Source: JAOUEA01 sp963734685 (GTDB lineage Bacteria > Actinomycetota > UBA4738 > HRBIN12). Taken from it: a DNA stretch of 64,000 bases. Where the stretch lies: positions 310,001 through 374,000 of the forward strand of contig CAVTIC010000001.1 in assembly GCA_963734685.1 (NCBI GenBank), given 5' to 3'. Both the position numbers and the translations under genes were made by a program. Positions 44,445 through 54,346 of this stretch are shown here, one piece after another. The stretch's first letter is position 1. Every line of letters begins with the position of its first letter. Under the pieces are notes generated by a model, which had not been told where the DNA came from, ran no database searches, and saw only the letters and a list, made by a program, of their open reading frames with translations.

Positions 44445-45484
44445 TCACGCATCGACGAGCAACTCCTCGACCTGCGCCTCGTCCGGCATCGCGTCGGCAC
44501 AGGCGAGCCGGGCGGTGACGTATGCGCCGGCGGCGTTGGCGAACCGGATCGTCCTCGGCACGTCCCACCCTTCGAGCACGCCGTGACAGACCGCCGCGCC
44601 GAACGCGTCGCCGGCGCCGAGCCCGTTCACGACCTCGACGGGGATCGGCGGGAACCGTTCGCCGCCCTCCCGGCCAGGCCGCCAGCACCCCGTCGCCGCC
44701 CGAGCTTCACGATCGCCAGGTCGAGATCGAGGTCCGAGCAGCCGGTCCGCGAGCGTCGTCGGGCTCACCGTCACCGACCGCCACCGCGCACTCCTCGACG
44801 TTGCCGACGCGATCGTCGCGTGCGCCAGGGCCGCGCGTTGCTGCGCGCCCGCTTCCTCGGGCGACGGCCAGAACATCGGCTCGGTAGTCGAGGTCGTGCA
44901 CGGTGATGCTCCGACCGGTCGCGCGCCTCGAGAGCGGCCAGGCGTCGCCGTTCGGCTGGGCTCGACCGACAGCCCGTGCCCGTCGTCCAGAAGATCCGGC
45001 GTGGCGGCGATCGCCTCGAGGTCGAGCTCCGCGGGCTCGCAGACGTGCATGTCCGGGCGCTCGCGGCTCCCGGTAGAACAGGATCGACGGCGACTCCGGC
45101 GGCAGGAGCTCGCAGAAGACGATCGGGGTCCGCAGCGTCCGGATCGTGTGCCGACGAATCGGTCGTCGACCCCGAAGCCGCGCAGCGCCTGGCGCACGTA
45201 GTCGCCGAAGCCGTCGGCGCCGACCTTCGTGATCACGGCCGCCCGGTGCCCGTATCGGGCGGCGCCGACGGCCACGTTCGTGGCGCTGCCACCGAGGGAC
45301 TTCGCGAACGACGCGCACCTCGGCGAGCGGGACCCCGCTCTGCTCGGGATAGAGGTCGACCCCGACCCGGCCCATCGTGATGAGGTCGAGGCCGTCGCGC
45401 CACGTCAGCTCTCGCCGGCGCCTCGTCCTCGGTCGATCGACCTGCCTCGCTGGCTCCTCGCGCCTCGGCGTCGAACGCCTTCAC
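44445..45484 (-). pseudogene. iolC: 5-dehydro-2-deoxygluconokinase (PfkB family), broken by indels
   Basis: IolC phosphorylates 5-dehydro-2-deoxy-D-gluconate. The repaired protein is about 340 residues. Preserved regions are ITMGRVGVDLYPEQSGVPLAEV at the start, SLGGSATNVAVGAARYGHR (PfkB motif 1), VITKVGADGFGDYVRQALR and NGLGAGDAFGAAVCHGVLEGW (motif 2 with the catalytic Asp). A specific IolC hallmark is the GVDLYPEQ string. Indels split it into many short frames. The GTG at 45484 forms GTGA with the presumed end of the ABC ATPase gene. Confidence 0.82.
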
Positions 45485-46350
45485 CGCGGCCTCGCAACTC
45501 GGCGCTCGCCTCGTCGCCGGCGCCGCCGCCGCGTTCGAGCTCGTGCGCCAGCGTCTCGAGCTCGGCGCCTCCGGCCATCATCTGGACGAGCTGTTCGAGC
45601 GTGAGCTCCGCCTTCGGCGAAGTCGCCGAAGACCTGTCCGCGCCGGAGGATCACGAAGTGGTCGCCGACCGGGTAGGCGTGGTGCGGGTTGTGGGTGATG
45701 AAGATCGACGGCCGACGCCGCGTTGCTTGGCCTGCACGATGTAGCGGAGGACGACGCCGGCCTGCTTCACGCCGAGCGCCGCGGTCGGCTCGTCGAGGAT
45801 CAGCACCTTCGCGCCGAAGTACACGGCGCGGGCGATCGCGACCGACTGCCGCTCGCCGCCCGAGAGGGTGCCCGACCGGCCTGGTCGGGATCGCGGATGT
45901 CGATCCCCATCTTCGAGAGCTCCTCCCGCGTCGATCTCCTTCGCCCTCTTCACGTCGAATCGGCGGAACGGACCCCAGCCCTTCGTCGGCTCCGAGCCGA
46001 GGAAGAAGTTCCGCCAGATCGACATCAACGGGATCATCGCCAGGTCCTGGTAGACGGTGGCGATCCCGCGCGCGAGCGCGTCGCGCGGCGAGTCGAGGTG
46101 CGATCTCCTCCCCGTCGAACAGGTACTCGCCCTCGCTCGGCTTGTGCACACCCGAGAGCGTCTTGATCAGCGTCGACTTGCCCGCGCCGTTGTCGCCGAG
46201 CAGACAGGTCACCTCCCCGGACGCGACGAACATCGAGATGTCCTTGATCGCGATCACGCTGCCGAAGTACTTCGAGATGCTGTCGACCTCGAGGAGCGGC
46301 TCTCCGATTCGGCCGTGCCCTGGCTCTCGTCGTGTCTGGGTCATGCTCAT
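45481..46350 (-). pseudogene. Sugar (inositol) ABC importer ATPase, broken by indels
   Basis: This is a roughly 280-residue carbohydrate-type ABC ATPase (FrcA-like, single nucleotide-binding domain). Walker A GDNGAGKSTLIK, the signature region LSGGERQSVAIARAVYFGAKVLILDEPTAALG and FITHNPHHAYPVGD are all recognisable but spread over frames. It would power import together with the permease and binding protein. The ATG at 46350 overlaps the permease stop (ATGA). The 3' end is inferred from a likely GTGA overlap with iolC; the break near the end makes that boundary uncertain. Confidence 0.78.
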
Positions 46351-47434
46351 CGGCTCGCCGCCTTCCTGCGGACGAAGTTGTTGAAGATCACCGCGACCAC
46401 GCAGCACGCCGCCGACGAAGACCTGGTACCAGTCGCCGTCGACCCCGGTGATCACGATGCCCTGCTGCACCATCGCGAAGATCAGCGCGCCGAGCGCCGC
46501 GCCGACGGCCGAGCCGTAGCCGCCGGTGAGCAGGCATCCGCCGACCACCGCGGCGATGATCGCCTCGAACTCCTGGCCGGTGCCGCGGAGCGTGTCCGCG
46601 TCCGGTGAACTGCACCACCTGGATGATCGCCACCAGGAACGCCGCGAACGCCGTCGTGATGAACAGCGCCAGCTTCACGCCGGTTGACCGGGACGCCGAC
46701 GTTGCGGGCCGCGTCGACCGCCGCCGCCGGTCCCGAAGATCCAGTTGCCCTGCCGCGTCCGCAGCAGCACCCAGGTCGCGAGCGCCGCGAGGCCGATCCA
46801 CCACAGGATCGCGATGTTGAAGCTGCGCGCCGAACAGCGTCGAGCTCCTGGCGAAGATCGACTGCGCGACGGGTCGTACCCGGGCACCTCGTCGAGCCCG
46901 CCGAGCTGCGTGCGGTTGGTCCGCGACCGCGTCATCGCGATCGTCAGGCCACGGAAGATGAAGAGCGTGCCGAGCGTGATGATGAAGGACGGGAGCTTCG
47001 TGGTGATCACGAGTACCCCGTTGACGAAGCCGGTCGCAGGATCGCGAGCACGAGCGCGAGCGCCGATCGCCGGCCAGCAGCGACCAGCCGAAGCCGCCCG
47101 CCTCGGCCGGGGTCGACGAGCGATCATGATCGCCATCCCGGCGAAGCCGAGGATCGAGCCGATCGACAGGTCGAACTCGCCGGCGATCATCAGCAGGGCG
47201 ACGGCCACCGCGAGGATCCCGAGCGGCGCGGCCCGGTTGAGGATCGATGCCGGTCGCCGCCAGCTCGACGAAGTTGTTGTCGGACGCGACGATCGCGAAG
47301 AAGACCCAGACCACGACGACGCCGACGATCGCACCGAGCTCGGGGCGGGCGAGCAGCCGCGAGACCAGCCCCGACCTGTCGGACGCGTTCGTCCGGCGGC
47401 GGCGAGTGGGCGCCGGTGTGCTGTCGGTCGCCAT
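46347..47434 (-). pseudogene. Sugar (inositol) ABC importer permease, broken by indels
   Basis: The protein is about 350 residues when repaired and belongs to the RbsC/FrcC-type permease family. Recognisable parts include ASILNRAAPLGILAVAVALL, MIAGEFDLSIGSILGFAGM (the family's conserved loop), GFVNGVLVITTKLPSFIITLGTLFI, and NTEA-like interior followed by GGCLLTGGYGSAVGAALGALIFAMVQQG. The ATG at 47434 is well placed. Single-base indels break it about every 100 bp. It sits in a consistent ATGA-coupled series: binding protein, permease, ATPase. Confidence 0.8.
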
Positions 47435-47517
47435 CGTCCCCTCCCAGGTCGCTCGTTCGGATGCTAGCGTGCCGGAGGCGGGGCTCGCGACGCGCCCCGG
47501 CCCACGGCATCCGACTC

Positions 47518-48532
47518 CTAGCGGACGCCCTCCTCCGAGTACCCGACGACGTCGGCCGCCGTGTCCGCCGTGACGATCTGCGGTCCGGTCAGGATCACCC
47601 GGTCGACGCTGCCCGAGCGGCAGCGCGCCGGTCTCCAGGTACTTCGTGAGGAACACGATCGGCAGGTAGCCCTGCAGGTACTGCGCCTGGTCGATCGCGA
47701 ACGCCATGTCGCCGTCCGTGATCGCCTGCGAGCACCTCGGGTGACAGGTCGAACGTGGCGAACGTGACGTCGCCGAGCATGCCGGCCTCGTCGAGCGCCT
47801 CCAGCGTCGGCGTGGCACCGGTCGGTCCGAGCGTGAGGATGCCGTCGACGTCGGCGTTCGGCCTGCAGCACGCCGGCCACCGTCTCGGTCGTGCCGGCCG
47901 GGTCGTTCAGATCGACCGGGATCACCTCGACCCTGCGACCCGAGTCCCTCGAAGAAGCCCTCGCAGCGCAGGTCGAGTGCGGCGTTGCCGACCTCCTGGT
48001 TGATGCAGACGGCGTTCTGTGACGCCCGCCTCGGCGAACTGCTGACCGGCGATCAGGCCGGCCTCGAACTCGGTCTGGCCCACGTGCACCAGCACGCCGA
48101 GGTCGGCGAAGTCGTCGCGACCCCGAGTTCATCGAGATCACCGGGATGCCGGCGTCGACGGCCGCCTGGATCGACGGCCCGAGCGCGTCGGCGTCCGGCA
48201 GGCTCACCGACGAGCCCGTCCGGCTCCGACGCGACGGCGGCGTCGATCAGCTGCGCTCATCGCGACCATGTCGAACGTCCCGGGCGCCTGGTACTCGACC
48301 GTCACGCCCATGTCCTCGGCCGCGGCGTCGACACCGTTGGCCGCCACCGACCAGAACGGGTCCGACGCCTGTCCGTGCGTGACGACCACGAAGCGGAAGT
48401 CGCGCTGGGTCACGCCGCCGCCGCCGCCCGCCGTCTGCCGTCGGCGTCGCCGTGTCCTCGTCTCGCCTGCGTGCACGCCGTCGCAACGCCAGCGACCGTC
48501 AACGCCAGCAGCGCGATCCATCTCTTCGCCAT
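47518..48532 (-). pseudogene. Sugar (inositol) ABC importer binding lipoprotein, broken by indels
   Basis: The repaired protein is about 335 residues, a type I periplasmic-binding-protein-like sugar receptor of the RbsB/IbpA kind. It starts MAKRWIALLALTVAGVATAC, a lipoprotein signal with the lipobox Cys near residue 20. Recognisable mature parts are FVVVTHGQASDPFWSVAANG, PDADALGPSIQAAVDAGIPVISMNSG, HVGQTEFEAGLIAGQQFAEAG and DVTFATFDLSPEVL. Given its neighbours, inositol or an isomer is the probable ligand. Indels recur throughout; the repaired frame has no stops. Confidence 0.8.
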
Positions 48533-48574
48533 GCTGCACCATCTCTCACACCCACCGTTGTTGCGTTGCCTGGA

Positions 48575-49533
48575 TCAGATCCGCTCACTCCCTGCATCCC
48601 CTCCCTCCGGGGTCGTCGCCGACCCCACCTCCGTCCGCACGCTCCGCGATGCCCGGAGGAACGCCAGGCTACGCCGACGCGTCCGCGAACGGGCCCGTCC
48701 CCGGCTCCGGCTCGCGTTCGAGCACCGCGTCCTGTTCGAGCACGTACCAACCGCGTAGCCGGCGGCCTCCGAGGTGCGGATCACGGCGCGCGACGTCGAC
48801 GTCGCCCTCGCCGAGCGGCCGGTAGAGCCCCGGGCGACCGCGGCGTCGGTAGCCGAGATCGACCCGTCGCGCACCCGCGCGGCGACGCCGGCATCGACGT
48901 CCTTGAGGTGCACGTGGGCGATGCGATCGGCCTGCGCCGCGCGCGAGCGCGACCGGATCGCCGCCGCCGACGAGCACGTGGCCGGTGTCGAGGCAGAGCG
49001 GCACGGCCGAGTCGCTCGAGCAGGACGCTCGATCTCGCGCGGCCGCTCGACGACCGTGCCCAGTGAGGGTGCAGCGACGCCATGCAGGCCCAGATCGGAG
49101 GCGATCGCGGCGACTCCCTCGAGCGACGCCACGAGTGTCGCCCACGCCCGTCGTCGAGCCCGTGGGTCGACTCGTAGCCCTCGCCGCCCGTCGACGCGGC
49201 CAGCACGAGCACGTCGGCACCGACCGCGGCCAGCAGACTGCGCCTGCCGATCGCACCTCGGCGAGCTCCGCATCGACCACGCTCGGGAACGTGCAGCACG
49301 ACCGGGACGAACCCCGCCACGAGCGACGAGCCCGTTCGCGCCGAGCAGGGTCTTGCAGCTCGCAGGCTCGGTCGGCAGGAACCCTGCGGGTCCCAGCTCG
49401 GTCGCACGCAGGCCGATGCGGCGCATCTCGCGCGAGCACCCGATCGCGGGACATCTGGTGACCCCACCCGGGCACCTCGCAGACGCCCCAGGTGATCGGG
49501 GCGCCCGCGACGCGGTCGAGCAGCGACGGTCAC
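48575..49533 (-). pseudogene. IolE-like inosose dehydratase/sugar phosphate isomerase, broken by indels
   Basis: This is a TIM-barrel xylose-isomerase-like enzyme of about 315 residues when repaired. N-terminal GAPITWGVCEVPGWGHQM and LRATELGPAGFLP are typical of the actinobacterial inosose-dehydratase-like group. CLDTGHVLVGGGDP and IAHVHLKDVD supply the metal-binding residues. The reaction would be loss of water from 2-keto-myo-inositol. An inosose isomerase (IolI-like) is the alternative. The GTG at 49533, with GAGGAGG before it, overlaps the iolG stop. The 3' end is set by joining ADASA to SLAFLRASRSV; without that the frame stops at 48,669. Confidence 0.72.
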
Positions 49534-50536
49534 GCGACCTCCTCGACGCGCACCGGGCGGTGCTCGTGCCGCGACCGGTCGCACGCCACCGCGACACGCA
49601 TCGCCTCCGAGGTCGTCCTCGCCGGTGCACGGGCTGGGCCGCGTGCCCGCGGCCACCTCGATGAAGGCGTCCATCTCGGCAACGGTACGCAGCGTGCGAA
49701 CCGGTTCTGGAAGTCGGGGTAGGCGTCGGCCGGTGCCGGCGGCGAGCCCGGCTCGACCGATCGGAGCGGCGTGCGGTCGTCCCACGCCGACGCTCGACGC
49801 TGTCGCCGGAGCCCGAGCAGTTCCATCCGGATGTCGTAGCCGAGCGGGTCGTGCCGGGTCACCGAGAGGATCCCGAGCGCGCCCTCGGAGAGCCGCGAGG
49901 TCGCGACCGCGGTGTCGACGTCGTCGTACCGCGCGAAGACGGGGAACGCCAGCACACCACCGTCGGCGTACACCTCCACGATCTCCTGGCCCGTGACGAA
50001 CCGGAGCGCATCGAAGTCGTGGACGCTGAAGTCCCGGAAGATGCCGCCGGACGCGGGGATGTAGTCCTCGTGCGGCGGCGCCGGGTCATGGCCGGCCATC
50101 CGCACCACGTAGAGCGTGCCGAGGTCCCCGCTCGCGACGAGGTCTCGCGCGGCGACGTACCCGGCGTCGAACCGTCGCTGGAATCCCATCTGCAGAGGCA
50201 GACGCCGCGGCCGCCACGATGGCGCGACGACGTCGCGCGTGGTGTCGAGGTCGAGCGAGATCGGCTTCTCGCAGAAGATCGCGACGCCCGGCGTCGGCGG
50301 CGGCGTGGATCAGATCGGCGTGCGCAGACGTGGCCGCAGCGATCACGACGGCATCGACGGAGTCGTAGCAGCTCGTCGATGCTCACCGGCTCGGGAAGCC
50401 CGAGCTTCGACGCGAGGTCCACCGCCCGGGCGGGGTCGACGTCGGTGAGCATCACCGCGTCGACCGCAGGGTGCGCCATCAACGTCGACGCGTGGACCGC
50501 ACCGATGCGACCCGCGCCGATCACTCCGATCCGCAC
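49530..50536 (-). pseudogene. iolG: Inositol 2-dehydrogenase (Gfo/Idh/MocA family), broken by indels
   Basis: IolG oxidises myo-inositol to 2-keto-myo-inositol with NAD, the first step of the pathway. The repaired protein is about 335 residues. The N-terminal Rossmann motif IGVIGAGRIGAVHA, the catalytic EKP in IFCEKPISLD, and MGFQRRFDAGY and GGIFRDFSVHDFDALRFVTG in the C-terminal domain are all present, in different frames. The largest intact stretch is about 110 residues. The GTG at 50536 sits next to the operator region facing iolD. Its stop overlaps the next gene (GTGA). Confidence 0.82.
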
Positions 50537-50555
50537 CGCTCCCCCTCTGCTCGCG

Positions 50556-50569
50556 TGGAACGTCCGATC
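50556..50569. promoter_or_regulatory. Possible secondary operator
   Basis: GTGGAACGTCCGAT-like sequence (core TGGAACGTCC at 50556-50565) matches the nearby TTGGAACGTTCCAA palindrome at 10 of 14 positions. Its centre is about 50 bp away, roughly five helical turns, and it is just upstream of the iolG start. A looped repressor complex is possible. Confidence 0.35.
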
Positions 50570-50605
50570 CGGAGGATCCCCGTGCGGAGATCGGTGGAGA
50601 TCGGA

Positions 50606-50619
50606 TTGGAACGTTCCAA
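50606..50619. promoter_or_regulatory. Palindromic LacI-type operator
   Basis: TTGGAACGTTCCAA is a perfect 14-bp palindrome with the central CG typical of LacI/GalR-family operators. It lies in the 145-bp gap between the divergent iolG and iolD, and the LacI-family gene is at the end of the iolD arm. It overlaps the -35 hexamer of the iolD promoter candidate, which fits repression. Confidence 0.7.
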
Positions 50620-50635
50620 GCGCGGAGTGTACACT
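50606..50635 (+). promoter_or_regulatory. Candidate iolD promoter
   Basis: A -35-like TTGGAA (50606-50611) and a -10-like TACACT (50630-50635) are separated by 18 bp. The predicted transcript starts about 40 bp before ATG 50682, which has GGGAGGGA as ribosome binding site. Confidence 0.45.
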
Positions 50636-50681
50636 GGCGCCCGCGGACCGCTGTCAAGGCAGGTACGGCGCGGGAGGGACG

Positions 50682-52529
50682 ATGGACACGATCGCGGCTC
50701 ACGGCCGCCCAGGCGATCGTGCGGTTCCTGATCGCCCAGCGCACCGAGATCGACGGTGAGGTGCGCCCGCTGTTCCCGGGAGTGTTCGCGATCTTCGGTC
50801 ACGGCAACGTTACGTGCCTGGGCGAGGCGCTGGACGCTGCCCGCGAGTCCGCTGCCGACCTGGCGCGGTCAGAACGAGCAGACGATGGCGATGGCAGCGG
50901 TCGCGTTCGCCAAGGCGACCCGGCGCCGCCAGATCATGGTCGCGACCACCTCGATCGGGCCGGGGGCGCTCAACATGGTGACCGCGGCCGGCATCGCGCA
51001 TGCCAACCGGCTTCCCGTGCTGCTGATCTCGGGCGACACCTTCGCGAACCGGCTCCCCGATCCGGTGCTGCAGCAGGTCGAGCACTTCGCCGAGCCCTCG
51101 ACCACGGTGAACGACGCCTTCAGAGCGGTCACGCGGTACTGGGACCGGATCGTGCGGCCCGACACAGCTGCTGCAGTCGCTCCCCCAGGCCGTCGCCACG
51201 ATGCTCGATCCTGCCGATTGCGGTCCGGCCTTCATCGGCCTGCCGCAGGACGTCCAGGCACAGGCGTTCGACTTTCCCACGGCGTTCTTCCGAGAGCACG
51301 TGCACCGCCTGCGGCGCCCAGGGCCCGACCTGGAGGAGCTCGGGGCCGCGGCCGGCGTGCTGCGCGTCGCCCGGCGACCGCTGATGATCGCCGGAGGCGG
51401 CGTCCACTACTCGATGGCCGAGCACGCGGTCGCCGCATTCGCCGAGCGCCACGGTGTGCCGGTCGTCGAGACCGTGGCGGGGCGCTCGAGCCTGCCGTGG
51501 GATCACCCCCTCCAGGCCGGGCCGATCGGGGTGACCGGCAGCACCTCGGCCAACGCCCTCGCAGCCGAGGCCGACGTCGTGCTCGCGGTCGGCACGCGGC
51601 TGCAGGATTTCACGACGGGTTCGTGGACCGTGTTCCGTGGCGAGGACCTTCGCATCGTGGGGCTGAACGCCGCTCGGTTCGACGCCGTGAAGCACCTCGC
51701 GCTGCCTGTGGTCGCTGACGCTCGCCGGGGGATCGAGTCGCTCGATGAGGCGCTCGGCGACTGGCGAGCCGACGCCGGATGGACCGGGCGGGCCGCCGAA
51801 GAACGTCGCACGTGGCAGCGCTCGCTCGACGAGGCGGTCGCAGAGGGGTCGGGCACCCCGCCGAGCTACGCCGCGGTGATCCGCGCGGTGCAGGATGTCT
51901 CGGCGCCCGACGACTACGTGCTCACGGCGGCTGGGGGCCTCCCCGGCGAGTTGAACAAGCATTGGCGCGCGGCCACGCCGGCCACCGTCGACGTCGAGTA
52001 CGGGTTCAGCTGCATGGGCTACGAGATCGCGGGGGCCTGGGGCGCATCGATGGCGCTGCCAGGACGGACGGTCGTGTCGTTCTGCGGCGACGGCTCCTAC
52101 TTGATGGCGAACTCGGAGATCTATGGGTCGGTCCTGTCCGGCCACCCCTTCGTGCTCGTGCTGTGCGACAACGGCGGATACGCCGTGATCGACCGGTTGC
52201 AGGTCGCCAAGGGTGCGGCGCACTTCAACAACATGCTCGATGACGTCCGCTCGCCGGAGGTCGTGCGGGTCGACTTCCGTGCGCACGCGGCCGCCATGGG
52301 CGCCTGGACGGCCGAGGTCGATTCCATCGACACGCTCCGCGACGCGCTCGCAGAGGCTCGGGGCGCGGGTCGCACCGCGGTGGTCGTGATCCGCACCGAC
52401 CCGAACGCGTGGACGAGCGGCGACGCGTGGTGGGATGTGGGAGTGCCCGAGGTGTCGGAGCGGGCGGAGGTCCGCGCAGCCCGGTCCGAACACGAGGAGG
52501 GGCGGCGTCACCAGCGGGTGGGCGTGTGA
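50682..52529 (+). pseudogene. iolD: 3D-trihydroxycyclohexane-1,2-dione hydrolase, frameshifted near the 5' end
   Basis: IolD is a ThDP-dependent ring-opening hydrolase of about 615 residues. It opens 3D-(3,5/4)-trihydroxycyclohexane-1,2-dione to 5-deoxy-glucuronate. FPGVFAIFGHGNVTCLGEAL is the strongly conserved N-terminal region with the glutamate pocket. GQNEQTMAMAAVAFAKA and later FCGDGSYLMANSE, the ThDP-magnesium motif, follow. Three single-base insertions (about 50,696, 50,866 and 51,161) break the first 160 codons. From 51,161 to the stop the frame is clean (about 455 residues). The stop overlaps the LacI gene start (GTGA). Confidence 0.85.
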
Positions 52530-53659
52530 CCGCCACGACCGGCCAGACGACCGGCCAGGAGACCCGTCAGAAGACCGGCCAGAAGCCCGGCCAGAGAACC
52601 GGGAGACATGGCGGCCGACGCAAGGCGCCCACGATCCTCGATGTCGCCCGGCGCGCCGGCGTCTCGAAATCACTCGTCTCGCTCGTGATGCAGGGCTCCC
52701 CCCTCGTCAGCGACCAGCGCCGCGATGCGGTGCTGCGGGCCGCCGAGGAGCTGGGGTACCGGCCGAACGCGGTGGCCCGGAGCCTGGCTCGGAAGCGCAC
52801 GAACGTGCTTGGCGTGATGCTCTCCGACCTGCACAACCCGTTCTTCGCTGAGGTCGTCGACGGTGTGCAGTCGGCGGCATCGGAAGGCGGGTACCACGCC
52901 TTGATCGACACGGGGCAGCGCGCCGCGGCCGGGGAGCTCGAGGCGATCGAGACCTTGTTGGAGCTGCGCATCGACGGACTGATCCTCGCCGCGCCGATGC
53001 TGCCCGGGCGGGATATCGTCGACGCGGCTCAGGCCACGCCGGTGGTGCTCATCGCTCGCCAGTCGCGGTGGCCATCGGTCGATTCGGTCACCAACGACGA
53101 TCACCACGGCGCCATGCTGGCCGTGGGGCACCTCGTGGAGCTCGGCCACCGACGGATCGCTCACGTCGACGGAGGGCGCGGCGCGGGCGCCAACGCACGG
53201 CGTCGAGGGTATCGCGACGCGATGCGCGGGCACGGGCTCGATGCCGAGATGCGGGTGGCGACCGGCGCCTACACGGAGGACGGCGGGGCGGCGGGCATCG
53301 AGGCTCTGCTGTCGCTCGGTGCCGCGCCCACCGCCATCTTCGTCGCGAATGACCTCGCGGCCGTGGGCGCGATGCACGCACTGGAGCAGCATGGCCTCCG
53401 GGTCCCCGATGACGTGTCGCTCGTCGGCTACGACAACACGTCGCTCGCGGCGCTCGGCCACATCGCCCTCACGACGATCGACCAACCCCGGCATCGGATG
53501 GGCGCAGCCGCCGTGCGGATGCTCCTCGAACGCATCGAAGGCACCCGGTCGCGGGCCTCCCATCAGGTGATCGCGCCCACGCTCGTGGCGCGCGCAACCT
53601 CGGCTCCCCCCGGACGGCGAGCGCGGGTCCCGGTTCGTCCGGGCCCCCTTGCCCGTTGA
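52526..53659 (+). CDS. LacI-family transcriptional regulator of the inositol locus
   Basis: The protein is 377 residues with an N-terminal helix-turn-helix (TILDVARRAGVSKSLVSLVM, about residues 37-56, then the hinge helix YRPNAVARSLA) and a periplasmic-binding-protein-like ligand domain that ends at about residue 350. Before the helix-turn-helix is an unusual 25-residue leader of repeated xTGQ units. The GTG start at 52526 overlaps the iolD stop (GTGA), so the regulator is in the iolD transcript and would be autoregulated. Probable target is the TTGGAACGTTCCAA palindrome at 50,606-50,619. The likely inducer is an inositol derivative. Confidence 0.88.
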   Translation: MTATTGQTTGQETRQKTGQKPGQRTGRHGGRRKAPTILDVARRAGVSKSLVSLVMQGSPLVSDQRRDAVLRAAEELGYRPNAVARSLARKRTNVLGVMLSDLHNPFFAEVVDGVQSAASEGGYHALIDTGQRAAAGELEAIETLLELRIDGLILAAPMLPGRDIVDAAQATPVVLIARQSRWPSVDSVTNDDHHGAMLAVGHLVELGHRRIAHVDGGRGAGANARRRGYRDAMRGHGLDAEMRVATGAYTEDGGAAGIEALLSLGAAPTAIFVANDLAAVGAMHALEQHGLRVPDDVSLVGYDNTSLAALGHIALTTIDQPRHRMGAAAVRMLLERIEGTRSRASHQVIAPTLVARATSAPPGRRARVPVRPGPLAR

Positions 53660-53707
53660 CCTGGGTGCGCCGGTCCTACCGTGGAGGTGGAAGGAGGTGA
53701 GTGTTCC

Positions 53708-54184
53708 ATGTTGGATGTCTGGGATGAGTTCATGGCCCTGCAACGGCGAATGGACGACCTGTTCCGGACCTACCTCGGACCTCGCGCGAGGGCGACGTTC
53801 CCCGCGCTGCCCGAGGGGTTCCGTCGGCCGTTCGTGCCGGTGTGCGACGTTTTCGCCCGTGAGGACGACCTGATCGTCAAGCTGGAGCTGCCTGGCATCG
53901 ACCCCGAGAAGGACGTGAAGATCCAGATCGAGGGCGACGTCCTGGTGATCCGCGGCGAGCGCGAGACGAAGGAGGAGGTGAAGGAGCAGGACTTCTACCG
54001 CATGGAGTCCGCGTACGGCTCCTTCGAGCGCCGCCTGCCGATCCCCGAAGGGGTGAAGGAGGACGACATCGTCGCCACCTACGCCGAAGGGGTCCTCGAG
54101 ATCGCTCTGCCTGGCGCGGCACCGAAGGTTGAGCCGGAGGAGCCAAAGCCCGAGGTGAAGACGATCCCGATCAAGGCGGCCTGA
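53708..54184 (+). CDS. Hsp20/alpha-crystallin small heat-shock protein
   Basis: This 158-residue ATP-independent chaperone holds unfolded proteins. The alpha-crystallin domain is about residues 45-140 and contains VKLELPGIDPEKDVKIQIEGDVLVIRGER. The C-terminal IxI-type motif is seen as KTIPIKAA. A very strong ribosome binding site, AAGGAGGTGA, lies seven bases before ATG 53708. The gene stands alone and is followed by a strong hairpin terminator. No HspR/CIRCE operator was found in the short upstream gap. Confidence 0.94.
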   Translation: MLDVWDEFMALQRRMDDLFRTYLGPRARATFPALPEGFRRPFVPVCDVFAREDDLIVKLELPGIDPEKDVKIQIEGDVLVIRGERETKEEVKEQDFYRMESAYGSFERRLPIPEGVKEDDIVATYAEGVLEIALPGAAPKVEPEEPKPEVKTIPIKAA

Positions 54185-54219
54185 GCCCGAGGCCACGCCG
54201 AAGGCCCATATGGCCGAGG

Positions 54220-54259
54220 AACGGCGCCGCCCGAGCCTCCGGGCGCGGACGGCGCCGTT
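54220..54259 (+). terminator. Hairpin terminator after hsp20
   Basis: A perfect 10-bp stem (AACGGCGCCG at 54220-54229, complement at 54250-54259) with an inner CCCG/CGGG pairing lies 35 bp after the hsp20 stop. It has no U tract. Confidence 0.7.
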
Positions 54260-54346
54260 GCGCGCATCGTCATCCCGGTTGCGGCTGCCCCGGAAAGGGC
54301 CCATCATCCTCGAACGTTCGCGGGAGCGGTTCACGGGGAGGCGGCG

